Assembly: GCA_040981125.1 (NCBI GenBank)
Contig: JANRMQ010000006.1
Location: forward strand, 186,001-250,000
Origin: DASSBQ01 sp040981125
Lineage (GTDB): Bacteria; Nitrospirota; Nitrospiria; Nitrospirales; Nitrospiraceae
DNA: 64,000 bases
Direction: 5' to 3'
Every line of letters starts with the position of its first letter. The first letter of the stretch is position 1. Below, piece by piece: positions 52,239 to 59,853 of this stretch. The notes under the pieces were generated by a model, which searched no databases, was not told where the DNA came from, and saw only the letters and a program-made list of their open reading frames with translations. Made by a program: the position numbers and the translations under genes.

Positions 52239-54158
52239 ATGCGGTACCTGGCTCGCGTTCTCAAAGATTTGCCCATTGCCCGGAAGCTCCTTCTTGCCTC
52301 TTTGATTCCGGTCCTGACCCTCATTGTTCTCAGTATCGTCACCTATCGGAGCGTCCAGGTCTTTTCCGAAGATGAGGAGCAGTTGAACAATCTGTATCTG
52401 ACTCAGAAGCGCGCAGCGGAATATATGCGTCTCGTCGTCGATATGGAGACCGGATTTCGCGGATACGTCATGACGAAGCAGACACGATATCTCCACCCCT
52501 ATCGGAGGGCACAGGAATCGACCCCGCTCGTAGGGCAGTCGCTCCTGGAAAGCGTCTATGATGCCGAGGCTCAAAGGAAAATTGTCATCAACGTCCAGCG
52601 ATTAGTCGCCCAATTGTTCAAAGAAAAGGACGAGCTGATCGAAGAAGTCAAGGTCGGCCATGTCGACATGGCTCTACGGTATGTTGAGGCGGGACGCGGC
52701 CGCGCCATTATGGTAACGATTCGGGAAGAGATGTCGCAGTTCGATCACTTGGAACAGGAAGCCCTTCATGTGCGCCTGGGGAAGATTGCTCAAGATCGGG
52801 ACGCGATGGTCTCGGTCTTTCTCGGCGGTGGATCTCTCGCCCTGGTGTTGATGATCCTTGCGCTTCACCTCATCGGCCGCTCCATTACGACTCCGCTGGT
52901 GGCGCTTGCCAGAGCAGTCGGCTCGGCCTCGACCAAACCGGTGACGAATGTCCCGGCCACCGACCGCCAGGACGAAATCGGCAACCTCGCACGGGTCATC
53001 CACATGATGAGCGTCCAACTGGGTGAGCATCTTGCCCGGATGGAGGAGTCGGAAGCGGAATTGCGCGCGCTCAACCACAATTTGTCGGCCTCCGAATCGA
53101 AGTATCGAAGTCTCGTCGATCATGCGCCGTTCGGTATTTTTACCACGCAGGGCATGTCCGTGACGTTCAGCAATCGCTACAATCGCCAGCTTGCGGGACT
53201 CAATCCCGATTCGGAAGGCGCACCCGACGCGTTCCGGCAATGGATTCATCCCGATGATCGTGATCGCGCGCTCACCGGGTTCGAGGAAGCGGTGCGCGAC
53301 AACCGCCCTTACGAAACGATCTTTCGATTCGTCCATCAGGATGGAACGATGAGAAAGGTCCTCAGCCGCCGTATTCCCATTCAGGATGAGCAGGGTCACA
53401 CCGTCATGTATCAGGGCTTCAATATCGATATCTCCGCCCTCGACCAGATGCAGGCTCAACTCAGACGGGCGGAGCGCTTGGCGACGCTTGGGCAATTTGC
53501 GGCCGGGATCGCGCACGAAATACGGAACCCGCTTGTCGGCATCGGATCAACCACCGCCCTCCTCTTGGATGACACGGCTCCGGATGATCCGCGGCGCGAG
53601 GACCTTGAGAGCATTTTCCGGGAAATCCATCGCTTGGACCGCATCGTCAATCAGATCGTCGATCACGCGAGACCTCGATCCATCGCGCCGTCCTGGTTCA
53701 GCCTGTCCGATGTGGTCCATGGCGCGTTCAAATTGCTGGAAAGCCCGCTGAGCGACAAACACTTGGTCGTGTCCTGCCAATTGTCTTCGAACCTTCCTCC
53801 GGTTCATGCGGACCCGGATCAGATCAAGCAGGTCCTGCTCAATGTCATCCAGAATGCGATTGAGGCCTCGCGTGACGGAGGCGCCATCACGGTCACCGCC
53901 TCCGAACAAGCGCGGGGGTTGGAAGCAGGAGTCGGCATCGCGGTGATGGATCAGGGACGCGGCATTTCCCCTGAAGACCTGTCGCATGTATTTGAACCGT
54001 TCTTCACGCTCGGAAAACAGCGGGGAACCGGACTCGGCCTCGCAATTTGCCGGAATATCATTGAACTTCATGGCGGTGATATCGCGCTCGCCTCTGAACA
54101 GGGGAAGGGCACGACCGTCAGCATATGGCTGCCGTTGCGGCAGTCAGGATCGGGGTAA
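52239..54158 (+). CDS. sensor histidine kinase (CHASE3-HAMP-PAS-HisKA-HATPase)
   Basis: The 639-residue protein has membrane helices at about 16-36 and 190-212 enclosing a CHASE3-like sensor (about 40-180; VVDMETGFRGYVMTKQTRYLHPY). HAMP (about 212-265), a coiled linker, a PAS domain (about 285-400; ending MYQGFNIDISALDQMQAQL), HisKA with phospho-acceptor His426 in GIAHEIRNPLVG, and a HATPase domain (DPDQIKQVLLNVIQNAIEAS, DQGRGISPEDL, GTGLGLAICRNII) follow. It ends six bases before the response-regulator gene, its evident partner. The signal sensed is unknown. Confidence 0.94.
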   Translation: MRYLARVLKDLPIARKLLLASLIPVLTLIVLSIVTYRSVQVFSEDEEQLNNLYLTQKRAAEYMRLVVDMETGFRGYVMTKQTRYLHPYRRAQESTPLVGQSLLESVYDAEAQRKIVINVQRLVAQLFKEKDELIEEVKVGHVDMALRYVEAGRGRAIMVTIREEMSQFDHLEQEALHVRLGKIAQDRDAMVSVFLGGGSLALVLMILALHLIGRSITTPLVALARAVGSASTKPVTNVPATDRQDEIGNLARVIHMMSVQLGEHLARMEESEAELRALNHNLSASESKYRSLVDHAPFGIFTTQGMSVTFSNRYNRQLAGLNPDSEGAPDAFRQWIHPDDRDRALTGFEEAVRDNRPYETIFRFVHQDGTMRKVLSRRIPIQDEQGHTVMYQGFNIDISALDQMQAQLRRAERLATLGQFAAGIAHEIRNPLVGIGSTTALLLDDTAPDDPRREDLESIFREIHRLDRIVNQIVDHARPRSIAPSWFSLSDVVHGAFKLLESPLSDKHLVVSCQLSSNLPPVHADPDQIKQVLLNVIQNAIEASRDGGAITVTASEQARGLEAGVGIAVMDQGRGISPEDLSHVFEPFFTLGKQRGTGLGLAICRNIIELHGGDIALASEQGKGTTVSIWLPLRQSGSG

Positions 54159-54164
54159 CAACAT

Positions 54165-55559
54165 ATGGGCGCCACAATTTTTGTCACTGACGATGAGCCG
54201 GCCATCCGCTCGGCGCTGGTCAAGCGGTTGTCCCGGCGACAGCATGCCGTGTCCGGCTTCGAATCGGGCGACGCTCTCATCAAGGGACTGGATCGCGAAG
54301 TCCCCGACCTGATTTTGCTCGACCTGAAAATGCCGGGGCTCTCCGGTCTGGATACGCTGAAGGCGATTCGCTCGAAATTTCCCCAACCCATCATCATTAT
54401 GCTGACGGCATACGGCACGGTGGAAGATGCGGTCGAGGCGATGAAATTGGGCGCGTATGACTTCGTCATCAAGACGGTCGATTTGGACGGACTGGATCAG
54501 GTCGTCGGCCGTGCGCTGGAATTGCTCACCTTACGGCGCCGTGTCACTTATGAAGCCGAACGCCAGGGCGACGAGTTCTCGATGGACAATTTGATCGCCG
54601 AAAGCGCGGCGATGAAGGCGCTTGTCAGCCAGATCCGGGAAGTAGCGCAGAACCCCAAGACGACTGTGTTATTAATGGGCGAGACCGGCACCGGCAAAGA
54701 GTTCATCGCGCGCGTGCTCCATCATAACGGCATGCGCGCCGCCGCGCCCTTCATCGGGGTAAATTGCACCGCCATCCCGCGGGAGCTCTTTGAAAGCGAA
54801 CTGTTCGGCTATGAACGGGGCGCGTTCACCGGCGCGCATCATCGGAAGCTGGGCGTGCTGGACCGAGCCGAGAGCGGCACGCTGTTTCTCGATGAGATCG
54901 GCGATCTCGACCTGGCGATGCAGGCCAAATTGCTGCGCGTGCTTCAGGAGCGGAAATTCCAACGCGTCGGAGGCACCGAGGAAATTTCCGTGGATTTCCG
55001 CCTGATCGCGGCCACGAACAGGGATTTAAAGAAAGAAATCGCACGGGGGGCGTTTCGGGAGGACCTATATTTCCGGCTCAACGTCGTGACGTTTGAACTG
55101 CCGCCGCTGCGCTACCGGGTGGAGGATATTTTTCCCCTCTCCATGCACGCCCTCATGCGGTATGGCAAAGAATTCGGCAAGGACATCGTGGAGATCGATC
55201 CCGAAGCGCGGGCCATTCTGCAACGCTATTCCTATCCCGGCAATATTCGGGAGCTTCAGAATATCATGGAGCGGGCCACGATCTTCTGCCAAGGGCGAAC
55301 GTTGACACCCGCGTGCCTGCCGCGCGAATTGCGGGACACCAGCATGCAGACCGCGACCTCCACAACCCAGGGAGATCAGCATGTCGTTCGTGTAGAAATG
55401 GCGCTCGGCAAGCAAAGTCTGGCGGATGTCGAAGCCGCGATCATCGAGGAAGTGTTGCGGCTGTCCGACTATAACAAGAGCCTGGCCGCCAAACACCTGG
55501 GCGTGACCCGATTCGCGCTGGACCGTCGGCTCCGTAAGCTGGAGACCAAACAGTCCTAA
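54165..55559 (+). CDS. sigma-54-dependent response regulator (NtrC type)
   Basis: The 464-residue protein has a receiver domain (about 1-120; acidic pocket DDEP and phospho-acceptor Asp53 in LLDLKMPG), an AAA+ domain (about 145-385; Walker A GETGTGKE, sigma-54 contact loop YERGAFTGAHH, Walker B LFLDEIGDL) and a Fis-type helix-turn-helix (about 420-460; NKSLAAKHLGVTRFALDRRL). All elements needed for activation of sigma-54 promoters are present. It is paired with the kinase upstream; targets are not evident in the window. Confidence 0.95.
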   Translation: MGATIFVTDDEPAIRSALVKRLSRRQHAVSGFESGDALIKGLDREVPDLILLDLKMPGLSGLDTLKAIRSKFPQPIIIMLTAYGTVEDAVEAMKLGAYDFVIKTVDLDGLDQVVGRALELLTLRRRVTYEAERQGDEFSMDNLIAESAAMKALVSQIREVAQNPKTTVLLMGETGTGKEFIARVLHHNGMRAAAPFIGVNCTAIPRELFESELFGYERGAFTGAHHRKLGVLDRAESGTLFLDEIGDLDLAMQAKLLRVLQERKFQRVGGTEEISVDFRLIAATNRDLKKEIARGAFREDLYFRLNVVTFELPPLRYRVEDIFPLSMHALMRYGKEFGKDIVEIDPEARAILQRYSYPGNIRELQNIMERATIFCQGRTLTPACLPRELRDTSMQTATSTTQGDQHVVRVEMALGKQSLADVEAAIIEEVLRLSDYNKSLAAKHLGVTRFALDRRLRKLETKQS

Positions 55560-55591
55560 CCCGCATGGTGGTCGGATCGGCGCGATGCAGC

Positions 55592-55909
55592 TCAAGGATT
55601 GGGCGCGACGAACACCAGCACCTTCAACTGCTGATTCGTATGGTTCTTGACTCCGTGCTCTGCTCCCGCCGGCGCCAGCGTCCCGAGCCCGGCTCCCAGG
55701 ACCTTTGATTCCGACCCGACCTGGAACGTTCCCTCGCCTTCCAATACCAGGTACACCTTGTCCTGCTCCCCATGGACATGGCCTTTTTGCTCTTGGCCCG
55801 GTTCGAAACAATAGATGTCGCAAAAGAAGCGGGGCGTCTGAAACAAATTGTTCTTCTTCATCTTTTCCGCATTGAACTGTTGATGATCGGCGAGGCGCAC
55901 CACGTTCAT
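55592..55909 (-). CDS. small cupin-domain protein
   Basis: The 105-residue product is a single cupin barrel: CFEPGQEQKGHVHGEQDKVYLVLEGEGTF (motif 1 with His, His and Glu metal ligands near 42-52) and LAPAGAEHGVKNHTNQQLKVLVF (motif 2 with His near 84). Function is unassigned; similar proteins act as sensors or small isomerases. It overlaps the HdrB-like gene by four bases (ATGA at 55906-55909), which argues for a joint role. Confidence 0.85.
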   Translation of the reverse strand: MNVVRLADHQQFNAEKMKKNNLFQTPRFFCDIYCFEPGQEQKGHVHGEQDKVYLVLEGEGTFQVGSESKVLGAGLGTLAPAGAEHGVKNHTNQQLKVLVFVAPNP

Positions 55910-56826
55910 GAACGAACTCCCTTCGACTCTTTGATTTGCTGTTCGCGCTGCTGGATCGAGCGGACAATGGAATCCACCGGGACCAGATGCCGGGCCACGC
56001 CCAAATCACGGGCGGGAATGCCCATGGCGAGTCCCAATAACTGAGGCAGATGCAGAATGGGCAATTCCAGCGACGCATTGACGGCCCGGCCCGCCCGTTC
56101 CTGGTAAATGTCGAGACTCATGTGGCAGAGGGGACACGGGGTGACCATGAAATCGGCCCCGTGATCCTTGGCTTCTTTCATATTGGCGCCCGCCATCGCC
56201 ACCGCAATCGCTTCCTTCTCCAAAATGATCGGAAAGCCGCAGCATTTCGTACGGCCGGCGTAACTGACCGGTTCCCCTCCCACGGCGCGAATGACCTTTT
56301 CCAGAGAACTCGGCTGTTCCGGATCGTCAAATCCCAAATCCCAAGACGGGCGCAAAATGTAGCAGCCATAGAACGGCGCGATGCGAAACTCATCCATCGG
56401 AATGCGAACTTGTTCGCCCAGCCGGGTCAGTCCGACTTCCCGAACGACGATCCACAGCAAGTGCTTCACCTGGACGGTGCCTCGATAGGCCACCCCGTCC
56501 TTCTCCAGGACCGCGTTGATCCGATCAAGCAAGCCCGGTTCGGTTTTTAACCGCTTATTGGCGGCCCCCATGACGCCTTGACAGGTCCCACAGATCGTCA
56601 TGACGTCCAGCCCCAGCTGTTCGGCCTGCGCGAACGTTCGGGCGTTGAGGGCGAGCGCCACCTCCGGGTCCGCTTCCCCTACCACGCCGGCGCCGCAACA
56701 GGATGCCGCCGCGAGTTCCACGACCTCGATGCCCAGACGGCCGATGATCGCCATCGTGGATTGATAGAGTTCGGGAGTCGCCCCTTTCGCCGCACAACCG
56801 GGATAGAGCGCATATCGTAAAGCCAT
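55906..56826 (-). CDS. heterodisulfide reductase subunit B-like CCG-domain protein
   Basis: ATG 56826 (MALRYALYPGCAAKGATPELY) gives 306 residues; the frame above it is shadow. Two CCG domains bind non-cubane iron-sulfur clusters in this family: SCCGAGVVGE with ICGTCQGVM in the first half, and KCCGFPIILEKEA with TPCPLCHMSLD in the second. Relatives are HdrB, the SdhE/SdhC-type anchor of some succinate dehydrogenases, and glycolate oxidase GlcF. No HdrA, HdrC or Sdh gene is next to it, so its electron partner is unknown. Confidence 0.85.
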   Translation of the reverse strand: MALRYALYPGCAAKGATPELYQSTMAIIGRLGIEVVELAAASCCGAGVVGEADPEVALALNARTFAQAEQLGLDVMTICGTCQGVMGAANKRLKTEPGLLDRINAVLEKDGVAYRGTVQVKHLLWIVVREVGLTRLGEQVRIPMDEFRIAPFYGCYILRPSWDLGFDDPEQPSSLEKVIRAVGGEPVSYAGRTKCCGFPIILEKEAIAVAMAGANMKEAKDHGADFMVTPCPLCHMSLDIYQERAGRAVNASLELPILHLPQLLGLAMGIPARDLGVARHLVPVDSIVRSIQQREQQIKESKGVRS

Positions 56827-57009
56827 CCGTCGGTCATTCCTTTCGGTAAAAGATACCCCAATCACGTTGCTGCAGTATACATCATGCCGCGTCGGTCTCG
56901 AAGCGGCGTCCGTCTCCAGGCTAAGGTTTTTCGTGCCGGAAACCGAAAGAGCACTATCCAGAATCACGATGATCACGGCGGTGGTTCCCATCACGCCATG
57001 GAGCATTGC

Positions 57010-57873
57010 ATGACTTCCACTGCAGCGGCCCCTGATTCCTCCTGCGATCGTCTGGAGTCCTTGTTCAGTCAGCGGATCGAGACCGGCTCGGTCGAAGTTC
57101 CTCTATTGCCGAAAGTCGCGTCCGAAGTCCTCACGATGGTGTATGACCCGAACGCCGAAGCGTCGAAATTAGCCGGTCTGATCCATCAAGATCAGGCGTT
57201 GGCCGCCCATGTCATCAGAGTGGCCAACTCGCCGGCTTACATGCCGCGCAATCCGGTGGTCTCCCTTCAACATGCCGTCGCCATGCTCGGGATGAACCTC
57301 CTCTCTGAAATTGCGTTTACGACGTCGCTCAAGAATGCGGCATTGAAGGTCGAAGGCTTTGAACGGGAGATCAAGGGGCTCTGGCGGCACTCGCTTGCCA
57401 GCGGGGCCTATGCAAAGGAAATCGCCCGGATGCGCCGATTCAACGTCGAGAGCGCCTATCTGTGCGGTCTTTTGCACGCTATCGGCAAACCGGTCGTCGT
57501 GCAAACCGCAGCCGCTCTGTCGAAAGAACACCGGCTTCCTATTGAGCCCGGTTCGTTGGATCGCCTCCTGGCCGGTTATCACACCCGCGTCGGCTCCTTG
57601 ATCGCCCACAAATGGGCGCTTCCCCAACAGGTCGCCGAATCCATCGCCTTCTACGAACACTATGATCAGGCCACGGGGGCGCGCCAGGAATGCATGACGA
57701 CCTGCCTGGCCGACAGGCTGGCGACGCATCTCCTTCAGCCCGAATCGATGGATGAAGCCGTCGTGCGCGATCACCCCGTGTATGCCGAGCTGAATCTCTA
57801 TCCCGACGACGTGGGCGCGCTGCTTCAGATGAAAGACAAGATTGCAGCGGTCGTGGAGGCGATGAACGTATGA
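57010..57873 (+). CDS. HDOD-domain protein
   Basis: ATG 57010 has GGAG six bases upstream, giving 287 residues. An upstream ATG at 56998 is possible, and the frame to 56884 lacks support. HDOD signature: VPLLPKVASEVLTMVYDPNAEASKLAGLIHQDQALAAHVIRVANSPAY, then SLQHAVAMLGMNLLSEIAF and YLCGLLHAIGKPVV. HDOD proteins are non-catalytic HD relatives in signalling and growth control. It overlaps sthA by four bases and is divergent from the HdrB-like gene. Confidence 0.9.
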   Translation: MTSTAAAPDSSCDRLESLFSQRIETGSVEVPLLPKVASEVLTMVYDPNAEASKLAGLIHQDQALAAHVIRVANSPAYMPRNPVVSLQHAVAMLGMNLLSEIAFTTSLKNAALKVEGFEREIKGLWRHSLASGAYAKEIARMRRFNVESAYLCGLLHAIGKPVVVQTAAALSKEHRLPIEPGSLDRLLAGYHTRVGSLIAHKWALPQQVAESIAFYEHYDQATGARQECMTTCLADRLATHLLQPESMDEAVVRDHPVYAELNLYPDDVGALLQMKDKIAAVVEAMNV

Positions 57874-59285
57874 GCCCGGTTGCTCGCTACGATATCGTGG
57901 TGGTCGGCAGCGGTCCCGCCGGCCAAAAGGCCGCTATCCAGGGCGCAAAGGCCGGAAAGCGGGTCGCCTTGATCGAACGGGAACAAGGCGTCGGCGGCAA
58001 TTGCGTCTATCGCGGCACCATTCCCAGCAAGACCTTGCGGGAGAGCGCGCTGCACCATGCCCGTTTGAAGCGCGCGGGCGACGCCTTTGAAGGACGGCTT
58101 CGGTCCGACGTCCCCGTCGCCTCGCTCATGACGCGGCTTGAAGAAGTGGTCAAAGCTCACGAACTGTATATGACTCGCCAGCTGACTCGGAACGGCGTCG
58201 TCTATCTCCATGGACGAGCCAGCTTCAGTTCCGAGCATGAGATCGAACTCCTATCGGTCGACGGCGCCAAGCAAATACTCTGGGCGGATATTATCGTCCT
58301 CGCCACCGGTACCAGACCCCGGCTCACTCCCGACATTCCGATCGATCACGAGCATATCCTGGACAGCGATTCCCTCCTATCGATGATCTACCTGCCCCGC
58401 TCGTTGACGGTCGTCGGCGGCGGGGTCATCGCCTGCGAGTATGCCTCGATTTTCTCTCTGCTGGGCGTGCAGGTCACGATGATCGATAAAGCCGTACGGC
58501 CGCTCCAGTTTTTGGATAAGGAAGTGGTGCTGACCTTTCAGAAGAGTTTCGAGCGGCATGGTGGACAGTATCACGGCGGGCGTATGGTCAAAGAAGCGAC
58601 CTGGGACGGGGTGTCACAGGTTAAGGCCTTACTCGACAACGGCATCACGGTCGCGAGTGAAAAAATGCTGGTCGCGGTCGGCCGGCAAGCGAATATCGAA
58701 GGGCTCGCGTTGGAATCCGCCGGCCTCAGCGTGAACGCGAAGGGCACGCTGTCGGTGAATGACTACGGGCAGACCAGCGTTCCGCATATCTATGCGGCGG
58801 GCGACATGTTAGGCCCTCCGGCCCTCGCCTCCTCGGCGATGGAGCAAGGGCGGCGAGCGGTTTGCCATGCGCTGGAATTACCGGTAGGCGATTCCGTGAA
58901 CCAGATTCCGCTCGGCATCTATACACTGCCTGAGATCTCCTCAATCGGATTGGACGAGGATGCCGCTCGGCTCCGCTATCGCGGCCCGCTCATCGGGCGG
59001 GCGCGGTTCGACGAAATCGCCCGGGGCCAGATCTCCGGCGCGGCGGACGGACTCCTGAAGATGGTGGCCGATCCGAGCGGCGAACGGTTGCTCGGCCTGC
59101 AGATTGTCGGCGAGGAGGCGACTGAATTGATTCATGTGGGGCAGGTTGCGTTGCAGCATGCCGCCAGTATCGATTTCTTTATCGACAGCATTTTCAATTT
59201 TCCAACCTTGGCCGAGGCCTACCGGGTCGCCGCGCTTGATATTCTCGGGCAACGCCAGCAGTTAGGCCGGTCAGCGGCCGCGTAA
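57870..59285 (+). CDS. sthA: soluble pyridine nucleotide transhydrogenase
   Basis: SthA transfers hydride between NADPH and NAD. The 471-residue flavoprotein has FAD motif DIVVVGSGPAGQKAAIQGAKAGKRVALIERE, then GGNCVYRGTIPSKTLRE where the second redox Cys is replaced by Thr50, the feature separating SthA from lipoamide dehydrogenases. VVGGGVIACEYASIFSLLG (NAD motif) near 180 and IYAAGDMLGPPALASSAMEQG near 305 follow. The C-terminal dimer domain lacks the HPT motif of the disulfide enzymes. It is translationally coupled to the HDOD gene. Confidence 0.9.
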   Translation: MSPVARYDIVVVGSGPAGQKAAIQGAKAGKRVALIEREQGVGGNCVYRGTIPSKTLRESALHHARLKRAGDAFEGRLRSDVPVASLMTRLEEVVKAHELYMTRQLTRNGVVYLHGRASFSSEHEIELLSVDGAKQILWADIIVLATGTRPRLTPDIPIDHEHILDSDSLLSMIYLPRSLTVVGGGVIACEYASIFSLLGVQVTMIDKAVRPLQFLDKEVVLTFQKSFERHGGQYHGGRMVKEATWDGVSQVKALLDNGITVASEKMLVAVGRQANIEGLALESAGLSVNAKGTLSVNDYGQTSVPHIYAAGDMLGPPALASSAMEQGRRAVCHALELPVGDSVNQIPLGIYTLPEISSIGLDEDAARLRYRGPLIGRARFDEIARGQISGAADGLLKMVADPSGERLLGLQIVGEEATELIHVGQVALQHAASIDFFIDSIFNFPTLAEAYRVAALDILGQRQQLGRSAAA

Positions 59286-59635
59286 CGCTGGATACCGTCC
59301 TCAGTTACCCTACCCTCCATCACACCAATGTTCGGTTGAGACGGCGGCTCATCAGACGAAGCCTCTCCTTATGGTGCCACTGAATAAACATCTCGGCACC
59401 GCATTTCTTATACGTCCGGTAGATCGAATCCACCCTCATAGCAAGTTGGACATCCTAGCTTCGTTGCGGACAACATGGGGGCTTAATTCGATGTTCTCCT
59501 TCTACGGTGCTGAGCCAGTCAGTTTAAGCAGTTTGCACGTGCACCAAAATGATGTAGCATAGTGCCGCCTTATGAAGATAAGCAACATGAAATCAAGAAA
59601 GGGACGCGCTAATAAGGACCAAACCGACGCTACGC
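59286..59635. other. intergenic region at the left edge of an accessory island
   Basis: No firm gene. On the minus strand two overlapping frames read CPTC (near 59441-59452) and YKKCGAEMFIQWHHKERL (within 59320-59439), as if a small zinc-ribbon gene had been frameshifted. On the plus strand a 34-codon frame starts at ATG 59572 and leads into the ribbon-helix-helix gene in a different frame. Confidence 0.35.
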
Positions 59636-59797
59636 GTGTCTATAAGTTTTCCACCTGGCCTATACAAATACCTTGAAAATATTGCCAGGAAAAAGAACGT
59701 GTCTCTGGCGTGGGTAGTCAGAGATGCCGCTGACAAAAACGCCGGAGACGAGTGGCCTCTCTTTAGGGGTCAGAATGAACAAAATGACAGTCTATAA
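59636..59797 (+). CDS. ribbon-helix-helix (CopG-like) small protein
   Basis: Starting at GTG 59636 the frame encodes 53 residues: VSISFPPGLYKYLENIARKK, then NVSLAWVVRDAADKNAGDEWPLFRGQ. The short strand with alternating residues, the helix, and the NVSLAWVVRDAADK helix are the ribbon-helix-helix DNA-binding pattern. Such proteins usually carry a longer N-terminus; the frame from ATG 59572 (MKISNMKSRKGRANKDQTDA) would supply it after a one-base shift. Either this is a GTG-started mini gene or a recent frameshift. It ends 56 bases before the PHP-ATPase gene. Confidence 0.5.
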   Translation: MSISFPPGLYKYLENIARKKNVSLAWVVRDAADKNAGDEWPLFRGQNEQNDSL

Positions 59798-59853
59798 AAG
59801 TCTCCTGTAAATGATTCTTTTCGATCATGGTGAAGGGCTGATGGAGGAAGAGA

